Below, piece by piece: positions 40,609-52,586 of a stretch of DNA of 64,000 bases (the first letter of the stretch is position 1; every line of letters starts with the position of its first letter). This stretch comes from Theocolax elegans (lineage: Eukaryota; Arthropoda; Insecta; Hymenoptera; Cerocephalidae), in assembly GCA_026168455.1 (NCBI GenBank), contig CM047431.1, forward strand, positions 15,426,183 through 15,490,182, read 5' to 3'. The notes below the pieces were generated by a model. That model made no database searches, was not told the origin of the DNA, and saw nothing but the letters and a program-made list of their open reading frames with translations. Both the position numbers and the translations under genes were made by a program.

Positions 40609-42012
40609 GGGAAAGAGAAAACAAAAATATGTCGAAAATACCGTAAATTCCACCGTTTAAATATCAACTTTAATAAAATCTCGTAATATACAGCTAATGT
40701 ATCAACCTTTCGTAAAATCAATTTTCGTATTAACGATAGGTGTTAATAAGAATAAGGGATAACGATTTTTACGAGAGTGCACGTTTCTAGCCACCAAAAC
40801 TGTGATTGGATGGTCAAATCTATCTAGATTAAGAATTATCAAATATACCTTTCAATTAACAAATATACCTTTTAAATAACAAATATACCTTTCAAATAAC
40901 GAATATACCTTTCAAATAATAAATATACCTTTCAAATAACAATATTTCTTTCCATAAATAATATACCTTTCGTTAAACCAATACTTAACCAATATATGAC
41001 CAATATTCCAATAAGAATAATTTATTTTAAAAAGAAAATTTTTGAAGATATTGATAAATGATAATTACCAGTAACTTTTAAATATGTCTTTTCACCTTCA
41101 AGTATTTACTAATAATTCCTCTTAATATAGTCTAGAGGTTGAAAAATAAACACTGTGTCACACCACTTATTTTTATCTTTGGGTAGTATTATACAAATAT
41201 AATATATTAATATAAATGATATTGAAATATACCACCTCGTAATTTTTCTTTATAAATATTTTCTTCTTGATTATAATCTGTGTTTTTCAATTCTGAGTCA
41301 ATATATTTAAATAAATTAATTTTGTGGACTATTTAAATAAATGATTATAATTATTTAAGGGGAAAGAAAGATTTTCGAAAATTATCAGGATAGGTTTTAA
41401 TACAGATATTAAATTAATTTATAAATTGAAAATTGGTCCTTGTTTCTGGATACTGAAAACTGAAGAAAAAGAAATTTTTCCTTTCAATATAAACTGAAAA
41501 TAATTTCCTTTCAGCTTGATTTAGAAATCTGTAATAAATTATCCTTTCAATTAAATCTGTAAAAGTTCCTTTCAATCAATCTGTAAATAATTCCTTCCAA
41601 ATAAATCTGAAAAAGAATTCCTTTCAATAATTCCTGGAAACGATATCCTTTCAATTTAATAATCAAATGTTTAAATAAATATTTATATATGTAGATATAT
41701 ATGTGTGTATATAGTTAAATATTTTATACATAAGATATAATATATATAATAATTATTTCTATTGGTGTGACACTTAAATCTTATAGGTATAATGTATTTG
41801 AAATTATTTTTATAAGTATATAATGGTATTAGATACTAGAAACGTAATATTAATTTTATTCTTAATTTTTGTGGGCAGATTTACACAAATAAATTTTTAT
41901 ATCACTCATTCATCCACTCTAGGGTTCCTCACAGTAACGAAAACGAAATTTAAACACGAAAAATTACTTTAATAATATATTTTAAATTAGAAGTATTTCC
42001 GATTAGAATTAA
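40609..42012 (-). other. Gypsy-M 5' leader (untranslated)
   Basis: About 1.4 kb between the primer site and gag without a long ORF, AT-rich. It holds the 20-bp repeat (40841-40940) and a second, looser array of CCTTTCAAT/AAATCTG units at about 41470-41660. These tandem blocks occupy the place where Drosophila gypsy carries its insulator, but the repeat sequence is different. Confidence 0.65.
40841..40940 (-). repeat. 20-bp tandem repeat in Gypsy-M leader, 5 copies
   Basis: Units begin at 40841, 40861, 40881, 40901 and 40921 (plus strand AAATATACCTTTCAAATAAC) with one or two changes each, then decay to about 40970. Confidence 0.95.
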
Positions 42013-42025
42013 ACGTTGGGCGCCA
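42013..42025 (-). promoter_or_regulatory. Gypsy-M primer binding site, complementary to tRNA-Lys 3' end
   Basis: The minus strand reads TGGCGCCCAACGT, the exact complement of the 3' end of insect tRNA-Lys(CTT), three bases inside the 5' LTR. Drosophila gypsy also uses tRNA-Lys. Confidence 0.9.
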
Positions 42026-42028
42026 TTT

Positions 42029-43896
42029 TGTGATGTAGTATCCCGCGCATTACACCACGTGGAACATACTTCTACCTGATATGATTTTCTCAATTTTCAA
42101 AATCAATATTACATATATATATATATTTATGTTGTCCTCCTCACTGCCGTCGCCGACTCTGGTCTCGGGTTCGTGGTGCCGCCGTTGCGGGAACGACACT
42201 TATCAGAAAAGGGGGGGGGGTGAGGAGATTCAATGATGTTCACAATAATTATAACAAAATTATATAAAAACTTCCATTAACGTATTTATTATAATTTATT
42301 TTTATAAATTTATTCCCGACAATTATTTTCGAACGTAGTATTATTTCATACGGGCCCGATCTTCCCGTCACACTATTCTCACAAGATACCGTAAATTACA
42401 TATATATATTAATTAAACGCGGTGAGGAACCCGATTCATTACGGAACGGAAAATCTATAAATTATAAAAATAAATGGCCACGTGCAGACCACTCACCGCT
42501 AGCTTCTTTTATTCTCCTTCTCGATCTAAATCTTTCCTCCTTTTTGTGTCTCCCTTTTCACCAGGATTTCTCAATTATACTTCAATATTCCTTATATAAT
42601 TATACTTTCTTCGGTGTTCCTTCCAATTCTCCTTTTTACTCTCAACTATCTCAATATCTCTCAAAAAAATCTCTCGGTGCTTCTCCTTCAAGGTATCGGC
42701 GGTGAGTCAGTGGTCGTTCTTCTTCCTAGATATCCTTTTTCGTTTTTCCGTTACACGGCGCTACTCGTATCCTTCTTTGTCGTAGTTCTTCTCCAATCCC
42801 GTCCTCCTATCGTCTAGTTTGAATTTCCTGCCAACTACTGTACCGCCACCTATTCCTCTCTTCTTCAACCTCTCTCCTAGTGGCGGTACAACTCTTGCAA
42901 AGATGATCCGCAGCGGGCGAATTCTCCACCTCCCCCATTGCATCAGTATATCTTCTTTCTTTCTCTTACACACGGGGAGTCTATCTGGATCGTTCCCGCT
43001 CGTTCCTCCGTTCCCCCGCGGCGCACCACCATCTTGCGTCGAGCAGTTGCGCGAGAGCGAGAAGGCTTCCCCCACTCTCACGCTCGACGAGAGATCTAGA
43101 CATGTTGTTTGTCTCCGTGCGCGTATACTCGTATGCATTTTTGTACATCGTGAGTTTCGTTGGTGTTCTACGGGATCAACCTCTTCGCCGGGGGAACTCC
43201 GTACCTAGACAGGATCACCGCAACGTTGGCTCCCGTGGACGAGGACAGGTGTAGACGGCATCGATGGACACAGGTAGACTTCGCTTGTACGGTAGGTGGT
43301 ATCGTTCCTCGTGTTGCCTTTCATTCCTCTCCATCTCCTTTATTTCCTTACATTTTCCTCAAACATACATATATAAAATAAGATTATTTCCTATCCTATC
43401 CTTCGGTGAACGTCGGTGACGAGAATGGCTCGGGCCTATATTCTTAAACCAATGTTTACCTATTCCTAACCTCAAACTTCCCATACAAAACAAACATTTC
43501 CTTATATCCTATATATCTATTATATTTGTCCTAACCTATCCTACATTCTTTAATATTAATTTACTTATGATTATCTTATTTACAGGAGGCCCAGGAACCA
43601 TATACATGCTCCAGCGAACCCTCAGGATCACCAGCGAAGGCTACCCAAGGAGTCCTTCAGAGTACGAGTAGTCATCGCTGGACCACTATTGGACCCCAGG
43701 ATTCTAATACGCATCCAGGTAATAATATTATACATATTATACTATATTCATTTCTTTTTCTTATATTAATTTACATTCATAAGTTCCTGTTTATTTATGA
43801 CTAATATATATGTTTTTGTTTTAGGTGTGCCCCGCTCTGATAATCTCCCCCCTGATAATATGTATTTGTATGTGGGCTAGTGAGGCTCGCCTCACA
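42029..43896 (-). repeat. Gypsy-M 5' LTR, 1868 bp
   Basis: Same sequence and length as 24050-25917 except one noticed change (A at 43393). Followed by CATG, the target duplication. Confidence 0.97.
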
Positions 43897-44158
43897 CATG
43901 ATCAGAGACAATCTATATATTTATTGAATTACGAATTTTCGAACAGAAATATTTTATTTCTTATGGTTTAAAAATTTATTGTAAAAATTATAAAATTTAT
44001 TTTATAAAATTCTTGTACTGTAATCAGAATAATTCAACATTTAGAGGACGGGGATTTTCCGGTTTAAAATTAATGTCTTAAATCATCGGAGTCTTCTAAG
44101 GGTTCTAGTAATAAGATGTAAAAATTATTTTAAGTGAAGAAATAACTAATGAGTAATT
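43897..44158. other. Probable host intron between Gypsy-M and Copia
   Basis: CATG duplication (43897-43900), then AT-rich sequence with no ORF or repeat recognised, up to the Copia target duplication. Confidence 0.6.
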
Positions 44159-44163
44159 TATGT

Positions 44164-44511
44164 TGTTGAGGTTTTAAATAATCTGTAGGAGAGAGGAGAG
44201 AGGGAATATCAATAATAAAAATACTACCTTCTCTTATACTTAGATTTATTCAATTTACACTTTAATTAAACTGACAAAAACTCAAGCTGCGTAAAAAAAC
44301 TTATATTTGAACAAAATAAAGAAGCACGTCCGGCGTCCGCGATCGTTCAAGAACGAATGAGGCGAAGCGAGAGAGCTGCTCCCGCGCAACAGCGCCGCGC
44401 ACGCTCGCTTCGCAGGCCCGAGAAGCCGAGAGCTCGAGAGCTCCGCAGTCGGGGAGGGGAGCCTCGCTACGAATAGCTACACTGGTTGTGCTCGCTCCTT
44501 AACATCCAACA
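44164..44511 (-). repeat. Copia 3' LTR, 348 bp
   Basis: Pairs with 50250-50597. Contains a GC-rich block with many GCTC/GAGC pairs (44330-44460). On the minus strand it is preceded by a purine tract GGGAGGGAG (44512-44520), the polypurine primer. Confidence 0.95.
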
Positions 44512-44600
44512 CTCCCTCCCGAGCAGATTCAGTCCAGCTGGTAGTCAACAATTACATCAGTCCTTAATTTTCTCTGAGGTATCTGAAAACAAACAAAGGG

Positions 44601-46112
44601 TTATTTTACGAAATTAATATTCAGGAGCAATTCAGTCAAGCGTGCATGTGACTCAAAAGGCAACACTTTCGTGAATATATCAGCAATTTGTTTCTTAGTC
44701 GAAATCCAGCTTATTTTTACTAGATTTCTGGCAACACACTCTCTTACATAATCTCTTTTAACTTCGGTCATATGTCTTAACTTATTTGTACAACTGACTT
44801 GTGCACTAGCTCCAGCTGATTGGTTATCACACCAGAGTGTTATCGGCAAAAACGAATTTTCAATCAAAATCAAGCTTAAAGAATTATATAATGCCATCAA
44901 CCCTTGGCAAGCTTCGCTCATTGCAACGTACTCTGCCTCGCAAGTAGATAGAGCTACATAAGATTGCTTATGAGTCTTCCAAGCAACTGTATCACCAAAT
45001 AACTTAATTACAAACCCACTAGTTGTTGATGAGCTTTTGCAATCTGCAAAACTAGCGTCAGCATATCCTTCTAAATTATCTGATTTTCCTTTAAGCTTAA
45101 TACCTAATTTTCTAGTATGTTTTAAATACCGACATACTCGTTTTACCATTTTCCATTCCTCTTCCGTTGGGTTGTTTTGATGCCTACTCAAGACATTTAC
45201 GGCATAAGCAACATCTGGCCGTACTGTATTTGCCAAATTCAGAAGAGATCCAACTATTTCTCTGTATGGTCCATTTGTCTTTGTATTCGCATCGTCCAGC
45301 TGATCTTCTTCTCTATCACGTCTCTCACGATTCATCACTTGCTTACTCACCATCGGCGTTCTTTGAGGATGCATTTCGCTGTATCCAAAAAGTTTTAACA
45401 TTTTATCTATATACTCTTTCAACGTAATTTCTATCGTTTTGTTACGTCTGTCTCTGTTTAGCTCTATACCTAAAAACACTTTAGGTTCGCCAAGATCAGA
45501 CATTTCGAATTCCAACTTAAGTTTCAAAGCAATTTCATCCAACTTAGATTTACAATTACTTGTCAAAAGAATATCATCTACGTACAACAATAGGATTAAA
45601 AGTTTATCCTTTTCTCTCCAGCTAAACATACAAGGTTCTGAAGCATGAGATTTCAGTCCAAGATTGACTGCTACTTCGGAAAATTTCTCATGCCATCGTT
45701 TGGGACTTATTTTTAGACCATACAATGCTCTCTGAATTTTACAAACTTTGCTTCGTCGAACTTCTTCTGAACAGTCAATTCCTTCAGGTATTTCCATGTA
45801 GATTTCACTACCTATGGTCCCATTAAGATAAGCTGTTTTCATATCAAGCTGTTTTATCTCAAAATCAAGTTTATTTGCAATCGCCAATACTGATCTAATC
45901 AATGGCAAACGAGAGACAGGAGCATAAGTTTCGTTCAATTCATACATGTTTTTATCCTTAAATCCACGTATAACAAGTCGAGCTTTATATTTAATTTTAT
46001 CTTCAATTCCAGCTTTAATCTTTAACACCCATCTAGAGTCTATGATGTTTGGTCCTTTTCCAGCTACATTTTGAGGTCTATCTACTAATGTCCAAACTTT
46101 ATTCTTTTCCAT
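44601..46112 (-). CDS. Copia reverse transcriptase and RNase H
   Basis: 503 open codons. RT_2-type motifs: [20 protein letters not shown] (YVDD, the Copia form), [18 protein letters not shown]. RNase [31 protein letters not shown] and [10 protein letters not shown], with acidic residues in place. Open end to end, while its link to integrase is broken by a shift near 46160, just upstream of the nominal start. The native frame upstream continues as [16 protein letters not shown], so this is the C-terminal part of a larger polyprotein. Product would act in cytoplasmic particles. Confidence 0.93.
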   Translation of the reverse strand: MEKNKVWTLVDRPQNVAGKGPNIIDSRWVLKIKAGIEDKIKYKARLVIRGFKDKNMYELNETYAPVSRLPLIRSVLAIANKLDFEIKQLDMKTAYLNGTIGSEIYMEIPEGIDCSEEVRRSKVCKIQRALYGLKISPKRWHEKFSEVAVNLGLKSHASEPCMFSWREKDKLLILLLYVDDILLTSNCKSKLDEIALKLKLEFEMSDLGEPKVFLGIELNRDRRNKTIEITLKEYIDKMLKLFGYSEMHPQRTPMVSKQVMNRERRDREEDQLDDANTKTNGPYREIVGSLLNLANTVRPDVAYAVNVLSRHQNNPTEEEWKMVKRVCRYLKHTRKLGIKLKGKSDNLEGYADASFADCKSSSTTSGFVIKLFGDTVAWKTHKQSYVALSTCEAEYVAMSEACQGLMALYNSLSLILIENSFLPITLWCDNQSAGASAQVSCTNKLRHMTEVKRDYVRECVARNLVKISWISTKKQIADIFTKVLPFESHARLTELLLNINFVK

Positions 46113-47300
46113 TGAGTCAAGTTCTTCTTTAACTGCCTTTTTCCATTTGAGCTTATCTTGAGATAAGAGTTTGGATCTCCTCGTATACTTGCATTTAATG
46201 CACGCAGTTCATTGTCTTCCAACAGATTTAAATCAGATTCCAGCTGTTGAGACTCAGTTTGCTGCTCAATTTCTTTTTCCTTTCTTGGTCGACCTCTTTT
46301 CCGTTTTACTCCCTCCGTTTTTGATATCGGAGTAGTCTCTTCTTCATCAAACTTGGTAAACCAGGTATCTTGGTTTATTTCTTCCAGCGGATTTGCCCAA
46401 TTTTTAATGCTTCTCTTACTGTATTTATCTCCAAAGACGATTTTCTCGTTGAATCGAACATCTCTGCTTTCGTAGTATTTCCCGTCTTTGGGTTTTAAAA
46501 ATAAATAGCCAGTTGGTCTATATCCAATAAAAACTACTCGCTTTCCAAGCGGATTAAATTTAGGACCAACCTTTCTCTGAACCTTGACGTAAGCTATACT
46601 AGCAAATCGTTTCAACTGTTCTACATTTACTTTTAAATTCGGATTGAATTTTTGCAAAGGGGAGATCATTTCATTCGAGCTGTGAGGAGTTCTATTATAA
46701 ACATAAGTAGCTGTATTCAAGGCTAAGTTCCACATGTTCTCAGGCAGACGTGCGTCAAAAATCAAAGCTCGAACTTTCTTTTGAATCGTTTGATTAAAAC
46801 GTTCAGCTACGTTATTATGCTGTGGGGTGTCAGGGGTGGCTGGATCCAATTCAGCTCCGTACTTATCCAATACTTCCAATGTATAACCTCCTGTAAATTC
46901 TGTACCTTGATCACATCGCAGATAACAGAATTTGGCATCATAGCCAAGCATGTTCCTCGAGCTTTTAATAAACGATTCCAAGCAATATCCAGTTTCACTC
47001 TTACTTTTCATGGGATAAGCCATAGCAAGTCGTGAAAAGTCATCGATAAATACGGATATGAACCTATATCCTTTTAGATGAGAAGTCGGGCTGATTAAAC
47101 CCATCGTATCAGCATGAACAATCTGAAGTGGTTGAGTCATCCTTTGTCTCATGGAATTAAAAGGTAATTTATTAAGTTTAGACATCACACAAATTTCGCA
47201 AGTTAATAAAGAATCATCGAACTTAACATTTTTTAAGCCTTTAACCTCTGGAAACTGTTTTTGAAATTCTATTAAATATTTTACTAAGGCATGCCTTACT
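46085..47300 (-). pseudogene. Copia integrase with pre-integrase finger, broken
   Basis: The frame at 47188-46085 holds the integrase core: D in VHADTMG, D in RCDQGTEF and E in [10 protein letters not shown]. Upstream of the nominal start the same frame continues to GHALVKYL and CEICVMSKL, the remnant of the HHCC/gag_pre-integrase finger. The downstream end is frameshifted relative to RT. C-terminal Arg/Lys-rich [13 protein letters not shown] looks like an AT-hook or nuclear signal. Confidence 0.85.
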
Positions 47301-47351
47301 TAGAATTAATCTCACAAGGATCAGTATTATCATCCAAATTTTCTAAATTAC

Positions 47352-47753
47352 TTACATCAGTTCATTCATTAATTTATTAACATCCGTTTCCATTATATCT
47401 TCAAGCATGTTTTGTTCATGTTCTACTGATACAATTTCGTTTAGGTTTTGATCTTCAAGCTTAGTTTCTTTATTTGTTTGTGTATCTTCATACACTCGCC
47501 TTCTTGTGGTGACATAAGCAATTACTTTGTTAAATTTAGAATATTTATTCCTTTTATCAATCAAGTTATTCGACTCCAATTCAATTGTCCAATGCGGTTG
47601 TTTGTAAATACCGGAAACAAAAATTTCTTTTGACACCGGATCGAAAATGTCTATGCGCTGATTATCAAGATATACGGTTAACCCTTCATCCACAAATTTC
47701 CGCAATGATAATAAATTTTCAGAAAGTGATTTCGCACAGATTACATTATTCAA
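47352..47753 (-). pseudogene. Copia protease/pre-integrase linker fragment
   Basis: 133 codons with NNVICAKSLSENLLSLRKFV, the conserved segment following the Copia protease (ENLLS). The D-S/T-G active site is not in this open piece. TGA/TAA and shifts separate it from gag (47870) and integrase. Confidence 0.65.
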
Positions 47754-47869
47754 GCTTACAAATTTATTATTAATTTTTATTTTATCAAGCAGTTCAACAG
47801 GGTCACGAATATGAATTATTTTTGAATGATAAGAATTATCTATACGATTTATAAGAATATCTCGAACTC

Positions 47870-48888
47870 TTACGGTATCTTTTTAACCCTTTCAACATTT
47901 AATCTTCGAGCTGAATCTATAGTAGGATCAATGATATAAAGCAAATCACAAACAGTAAGTCCCGAGTTTACATAATCCATAAAAGAATCCATATCTAAGT
48001 TGTTTGTTAATTTATATTCTCTTCGAACGATATTTTCCCTACCATTTACCTCTATTTGAATTTTATCTTTAATCAAGCTTGAATCGTTATTTAAATTTCT
48101 CTTATTTAATTCCTGTTGAACTACTTGGGAAATATAAGTCGAACTGATTTTATCCAACATCTCTTCATCCGTTGGATTCTTATTAGCATCAGAATTCATT
48201 ACCTTATCAGATGCTGTGGCTTGGGCAGACTTCTTAACATCCAGCTGATAACTTTCTTCCTCATCTACCCAGTTCCGAACCTTATTCTCCATCCAGCTAA
48301 GCCTTTCATCTATGCTATATTTGTGCTATATAAGCTCGCCAGCCACATCATCTTGCCCTTTGTAGGTTGACTGCACGAGCGAGTCAAAATCTGACTTGAT
48401 ATTTCTTTTAAAATTTTCATTTTCAGCCTCCAGCTTTTGAACTCGTTCCATCAAATCTGAAAATTCAAAATCAAAATCAGCATTTGAATTATTTAAATTA
48501 TTTTTAACTTCAACATTTTCAAATGTTTAATCAATAGGATTATTTTCTCCTTTTGAATCAAAATCAAGCTTTGTTGTCCTCAATCGCTGACGAATTTTAT
48601 ACAGATCCAAATCCAGTTTAACCTTTTGTTCTGATTTTACAATTGGGGTGGATTTATTACCTTGTAATTTCGAGCTTAGTTGACTAATCAAGCTATCATC
48701 CTTTTCGTTATCATCGAGCTTTCCGGCCGTTTTGTCGTCAGGCTTATCAGAAGACTCCAGCTGTGAGGACCGAGTCTCCCCATGTTGGTTTGAGGATGAC
48801 TCCTCGACCGAAGCCACCTCTTCAGTCCTTGCACGTATGACTTCCCTCTTGACAGAAGCCAACGTCTCCTCCTCGATAGTTGAGTTGT
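47870..48888 (-). pseudogene. gag: Copia gag region, broken
   Basis: Two open pieces: 48527-48888, an acidic, Ser/Lys-rich N-terminal part (frame open back to a possible acceptor ...AAATTACAG| ending at 48889), and 47870-48292, which has ESYQLDVKKSAQATASD and a helical segment. No CCHC knuckle was found in an open frame. Stops at 48527 and frame change between the two pieces show decay. Confidence 0.6.
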
Positions 48889-50221
48889 CTGTAATTTATT
48901 TCACAAATAAATATTTATTCTCCTAATGAACACAATCAAGAGAACAATATTTTATCACAGCGGCGTTATTTAGTTTACGAGCAATCACTCAGTTCATGAA
49001 CACAATGAAAAGAACGATGCTAAACACCTGATTTTTAATTTTCAATAATTCCTGTGATTTTACAGCATACACAATGCAGGTAGAACAACATACACTACAT
49101 TGCGCGTGCCGACCAACACTTTAATTTGGATCTGCTTGCATGCAATTTCAGCTTTAATTTAATTTATTTTATTTTAATTTAGTCAGGCGACATCCAATAA
49201 TTACTCCAACTAAGTTAATGAAACTCGAGCTTTACCAAATTTATATATTTCGCCTCCTGACAATTTTAGGTAGACGGTCTCATTCTCGTCCATCTCCACG
49301 AATATGGACTCGTCCGGATGTCGTTCCGTCAGTCCGAGCTCGTTGTCTTGCATGAGCAGGAATAGTCTAAGTAATTTATTTCACAGTTAACTGTTTTCAA
49401 AATTTTCATCAAGCTAATTTTCTAGTGCACTTAATTTTAATTTTATTCCAGCGTATTTAATCCAATAAATTTGAATTCATTTAATTTAATTTCATTTCAT
49501 CTTATTTAATTTGAATTTATTCAAATTTATTTAATTTACTTTAATTCGATCTTCATTCTGAATTTTAGTTGAATTTAACGTAACGATATCTACGTATTTT
49601 ACCTTCGAACTAATGGCGGCCGGAAGTATAATTAATCTTCCTTAGCAACAATGCGCGCGGACTTACATTCTCCACCTACCAACATGCAGAAGCGAGAGAG
49701 AGAGAGAGAAACAAAAATGGCGCGCGACCGCGCCAAAAACTCGTTTCCCTCCTTTTTCTCCGTCCGTTACGCGCCGCCATCTTAGATTTCTTACAATTCA
49801 CTTCCAACAGAATTTTTACTCGAGCTTGCTCTCAAAAGATTAAATAAAAAAAAACGATATTGGACACACGGGTTTCCCGGTTAATTTCACTCAAGATTCA
49901 TTATTTCATAATTATGCGTCGGACTTACGAATTTTATTATCTTTAGAAGGAAGCTTGCCTATCACACGCGATCGCGCACATTTCAAAACCAACAACCACT
50001 CACCTCTCGATTTTGGCATGCTGAATCCAGCTTTCTTCATCTTCCTTCCTTCCAGCTTAACACTCTATAGAAAAAAAACGGGTAACCCCTCGTGGTCTGT
50101 CCAGGAAAATCTCCTCCGTCGAGCTTAAAAGAACCTCCAAGTCGTTAAACACTCAGTAACGAGAAGAAAAACTTCACTCGCGAGCACGGTTTTCTCTCTC
50201 ACTCTACAGTCACCTCAGCGC
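48889..50221 (-). other. Copia 5' leader
   Basis: 1.3 kb before gag. Contains the short ORF above, an AATTTAATTT-rich stretch (about 49430-49560) and a CT/GA-rich patch (GAGAGAGAGA at about 49693). Nothing else recognised. Confidence 0.6.
49210..49353 (-). CDS. Short ORF in Copia leader, possible first exon
   Basis: 47 codons from ATG at 49353, containing FVEMDENETVYLKLSGGEIY. Near its end TTTG|GTAAAG could be a splice donor to the acceptor at 48889. This would supply an ATG for the gag piece that otherwise lacks one. Speculative. Confidence 0.35.
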   Translation of the reverse strand: MQDNELGLTERHPDESIFVEMDENETVYLKLSGGEIYKFGKARVSLT

Positions 50222-50249
50222 GCTGTGGAAGCGTGCTGGGCCCATAACC
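50222..50249 (-). promoter_or_regulatory. Copia primer site: complement of initiator tRNA-Met 5' half
   Basis: Read on the plus strand, TGGAAGCGTGCTGGGCCCAT and AACC match the anticodon arm of insect tRNA-iMet, directly abutting the 5' LTR. Drosophila copia is primed in the same unusual way by a cleaved 5' half of tRNA-iMet. Confidence 0.88.
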
Positions 50250-50597
50250 TGTTGAGGTTTTAAATAATCTGTAGGAGAGAGGAGAGAGGGAATATCAATA
50301 ATAAAAACACTACCTTCTCTTATACTTAGATTTATACAATCTACATTTTAATTAAACTGACAAAAACTCAAGCTGTATAAAAAAACTTATATTTGAACAA
50401 AATAAAGAAGCACGTCCGGCGTCCGCGATCGTTCAAGAACGAATGAGACGAAGCGAAAGAGCTGCTCCCGCGCAACAGCGCCGCGCACGCTCGCTTCGCA
50501 GGCCCGAGAAGCCGAGAGCTCGAGAGCTCCGCGGTCGGGGAGGGGAGCCTCGCTACGAATAGCTACACTGATTGTGCTCGCTCCTTAATATCCAACA
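50250..50597 (-). repeat. Copia 5' LTR, 348 bp
   Basis: Pairs with 44164-44511; same length, about a dozen differences by eye. Confidence 0.95.
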
Positions 50598-50602
50598 TAT
50601 GT

Positions 50603-51639
50603 ACTAAAGATAAATTTTTTCATATTTCAAAATTCATAGCATAGGCAGAAAATTTTTTTAATTTTACAAATATTTGAGTCTTTATTTGCTATCTTTTACG
50701 GTGAATGAAGGACATATTTAATTTATGGTCAATATTATCATTTTAATAATAATATTTTATTTTTTCAATTATTCGCAAGTTTTTTTGTAACGTTCTATAT
50801 ACAAGAAAAATTAAGTTGTTAGTTTTTATTGAGAGCATCACAATATTGTATTATCAGAAGTGCTTCTTCAATTTATCGTTTAGTTTATAATTATTGGTAT
50901 TACGTGTTTATATGCGATTATGAGTATATTTCAAACAAATCTGCCAAAATAAAAAATTACCTAGATTTTTTCACAATTTTTTGTTACACCACATTGTTAT
51001 GAAACTCACAAATAGATAAATATAATCATTTAAATTACTATTTAAAAAGAAGATTACCTAATCATCACAGTTATATACGAATCCATTCTAAAAATGTGTA
51101 ATTTATCAAATGGAAGAGTAAGAAAAAGTTTAGCTACGTAGTTTGAAAACGCGGCAACAAGTGGCGGTGCTAAGAGTGATTAGTTTTTTTACAATAGGGT
51201 AAAATTAATCAACATTTATTCACAATTATTGTAGTTAAATATAACTATTTTTCCAATGCCTCTACTAATTTAAATTTTGCCAATTTACAAAACTACATTT
51301 GCTCCTTGTATACCCTGCTAACAAAGATCGATTGAAATGGATTGAAATTTATTATAGGTATTAATCAAAATTAATTAATTTCAATAAACTCAATCGATTT
51401 CCGAAATTATTTGATTGAATAGTCAATATATTTCAATCAATTTGAATTATTTTTACGTAAAATAAGTACTTGTTAGCTTATAAAATTTATGTAATATATT
51501 TCAATTAGGTTTTTTATACTACAATTCAATTAACTCTAATCAATTTTAATGATTATAATATTAAATTGGCGATAAATTGATTTAAAGTAACTCACAAGGG
51601 GAGTACATGACTAACTTTGGTATATCTTTTGTAATGTAG
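50603..51639. other. AT-rich intergenic or intronic DNA, no gene seen
   Basis: No ORF. From about 51320 to 51590 the words ATTTCAAT, AATCAATTT and CAATCGATT recur irregularly, which could be an old decayed repeat. Confidence 0.5.
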
Positions 51640-51795
51640 AAATATGAAGAAAGCCAAGTTATTGCTTGTCAATGTGCTCTTATGCTCTTTGCGTAAGACA
51701 TACGTATGTCTAAACAACATTTGCCCGAGTTGTGAAACTCCTCTATGCGCAGCACCATGCTTTGAAGAGTACCACACAAAAAAGACATTACCGTA
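51640..51795 (+). pseudogene. piggyBac-type transposase C-terminal zinc finger, relic
   Basis: The plus frame reads VCLNNICPSCETPLCAAPCF followed by EEYHTKK and a stop. The spacing CPSC-PLC-PCF-YHT is the hallmark of the Cys-rich finger ending piggyBac transposases. Nothing of the catalytic DDE core is seen upstream, so only the tail remains. Confidence 0.65.
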
Positions 51796-52586
51796 GAGCC
51801 AATCATTCCTATGTGAGAGGCACGTATTCTATGACTGTTTTAGAGTCTTTCTATAGGGCAACATTGCACCGTCTAGCTGACAGTATTTGATCGCCCTGGT
51901 TCCTCCGTCATCCGACTTTGGCAACCCCTCAGGATCCAAGTAGTTTTGTTCTAAATGGCCCCAAGCGCTCCGAATTCGATTCGACAGTTCGATAACTTTT
52001 TGAGTTACGAAAGTCGTCAGGAGTCGCCTTTGGGATCGGTTAACCGCGATCGGAGGCCACTTAAAACAGTGTACCGAAACTCGTTACTGGGGCCCACCGC
52101 CTTGCGACGGCTAGCCTAGAGTCGTAATTCTCGGTGTGCATGCGGCGGTGTTTATCTCACCGCCGTCGTCCGCTTTCGAACATAAGCGGCATCCGGGTCA
52201 ACTTCGCTTCACCCGTCAAGCCTGCTTACAACCACATACCCCCCAGAGTTCAACCCAACACTGGGGACACGCTGGCGTTTCACTTTCAGCTCAGAGGTAC
52301 GCCAACGTGGGGCTCGGTTTCCCAGTCCCTGCGTACCAGAGTAAAGTCATCCTGGTCCAACTGTCAACATGCCGAAACACGACTTCCTATTACTCCCGGA
52401 TCCCCGGGGAGGTTTTGAGGTAGGTGGCCTAACGTTCGAATGAATGCAGTTTGCAGGAGAAATTCCTTTGCATTCCGTGAAGCGTTAGATCCCTCTATTC
52501 TCGTTGTTAAGACGAGGCCGTTCAATTCAAGGGTTCTAACTATTCCACGATGGGATTCGACTGGCGTTCCCTGTTGAGGGAAGCCC
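51796..52586 (-). other. GC-richer 3' region, probably 3' UTR of the R1-like LINE
   Basis: Composition changes abruptly from AT-rich to balanced at about 51800. Bases 52240-52430 have open frames on both strands but no domain. It lies directly downstream of the LINE coding remnant on the minus strand. No poly-A or tandem tail was identified, so the 3' boundary is uncertain. Confidence 0.45.

Larger units (their letters stand above)
24050..43896 (-). mobile_element. Gypsy-M: minus-strand Ty3/Gypsy element with a third ORF
   Basis: 19.85 kb between CATG duplications, about 15 kb after subtracting two later palindromic insertions. In transcription order (right to left): 5' LTR, tRNA-Lys primer site, long leader with 20-bp repeats, gag, overlapping pol, a third ORF where env would sit, polypurine tract, 3' LTR. 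The two 1868-bp LTRs differ at only one base that I noticed (25414 versus 43393), so insertion was very recent. Pol and ORF3 are open; gag is interrupted by a palindromic element. It landed 43 bp downstream of the RyR-like exon, in antisense orientation. Confidence 0.96.
44164..50597 (-). mobile_element. Ty1/Copia LTR retrotransposon, minus strand
   Basis: 6434 bp with 348-bp LTRs at 44164-44511 and 50250-50597 (TGTTG...CAACA ends), flanked by a 5-bp duplication TATGT (44159-44163 and 50598-50602). Integrase precedes reverse transcriptase, which defines Copia. Gag, protease and integrase are split by stops and shifts. LTRs differ at roughly a dozen sites (about 3 per cent by eye), so this copy is older than Gypsy-M and Gypsy-P. 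Confidence 0.95.

Noticed and set aside
52134..52423. Two overlapping 94-95 codon frames, possible gene or rRNA
   Set aside because: No match to rRNA core motifs that I know, both frames open only by composition, and position fits a LINE 3' UTR.
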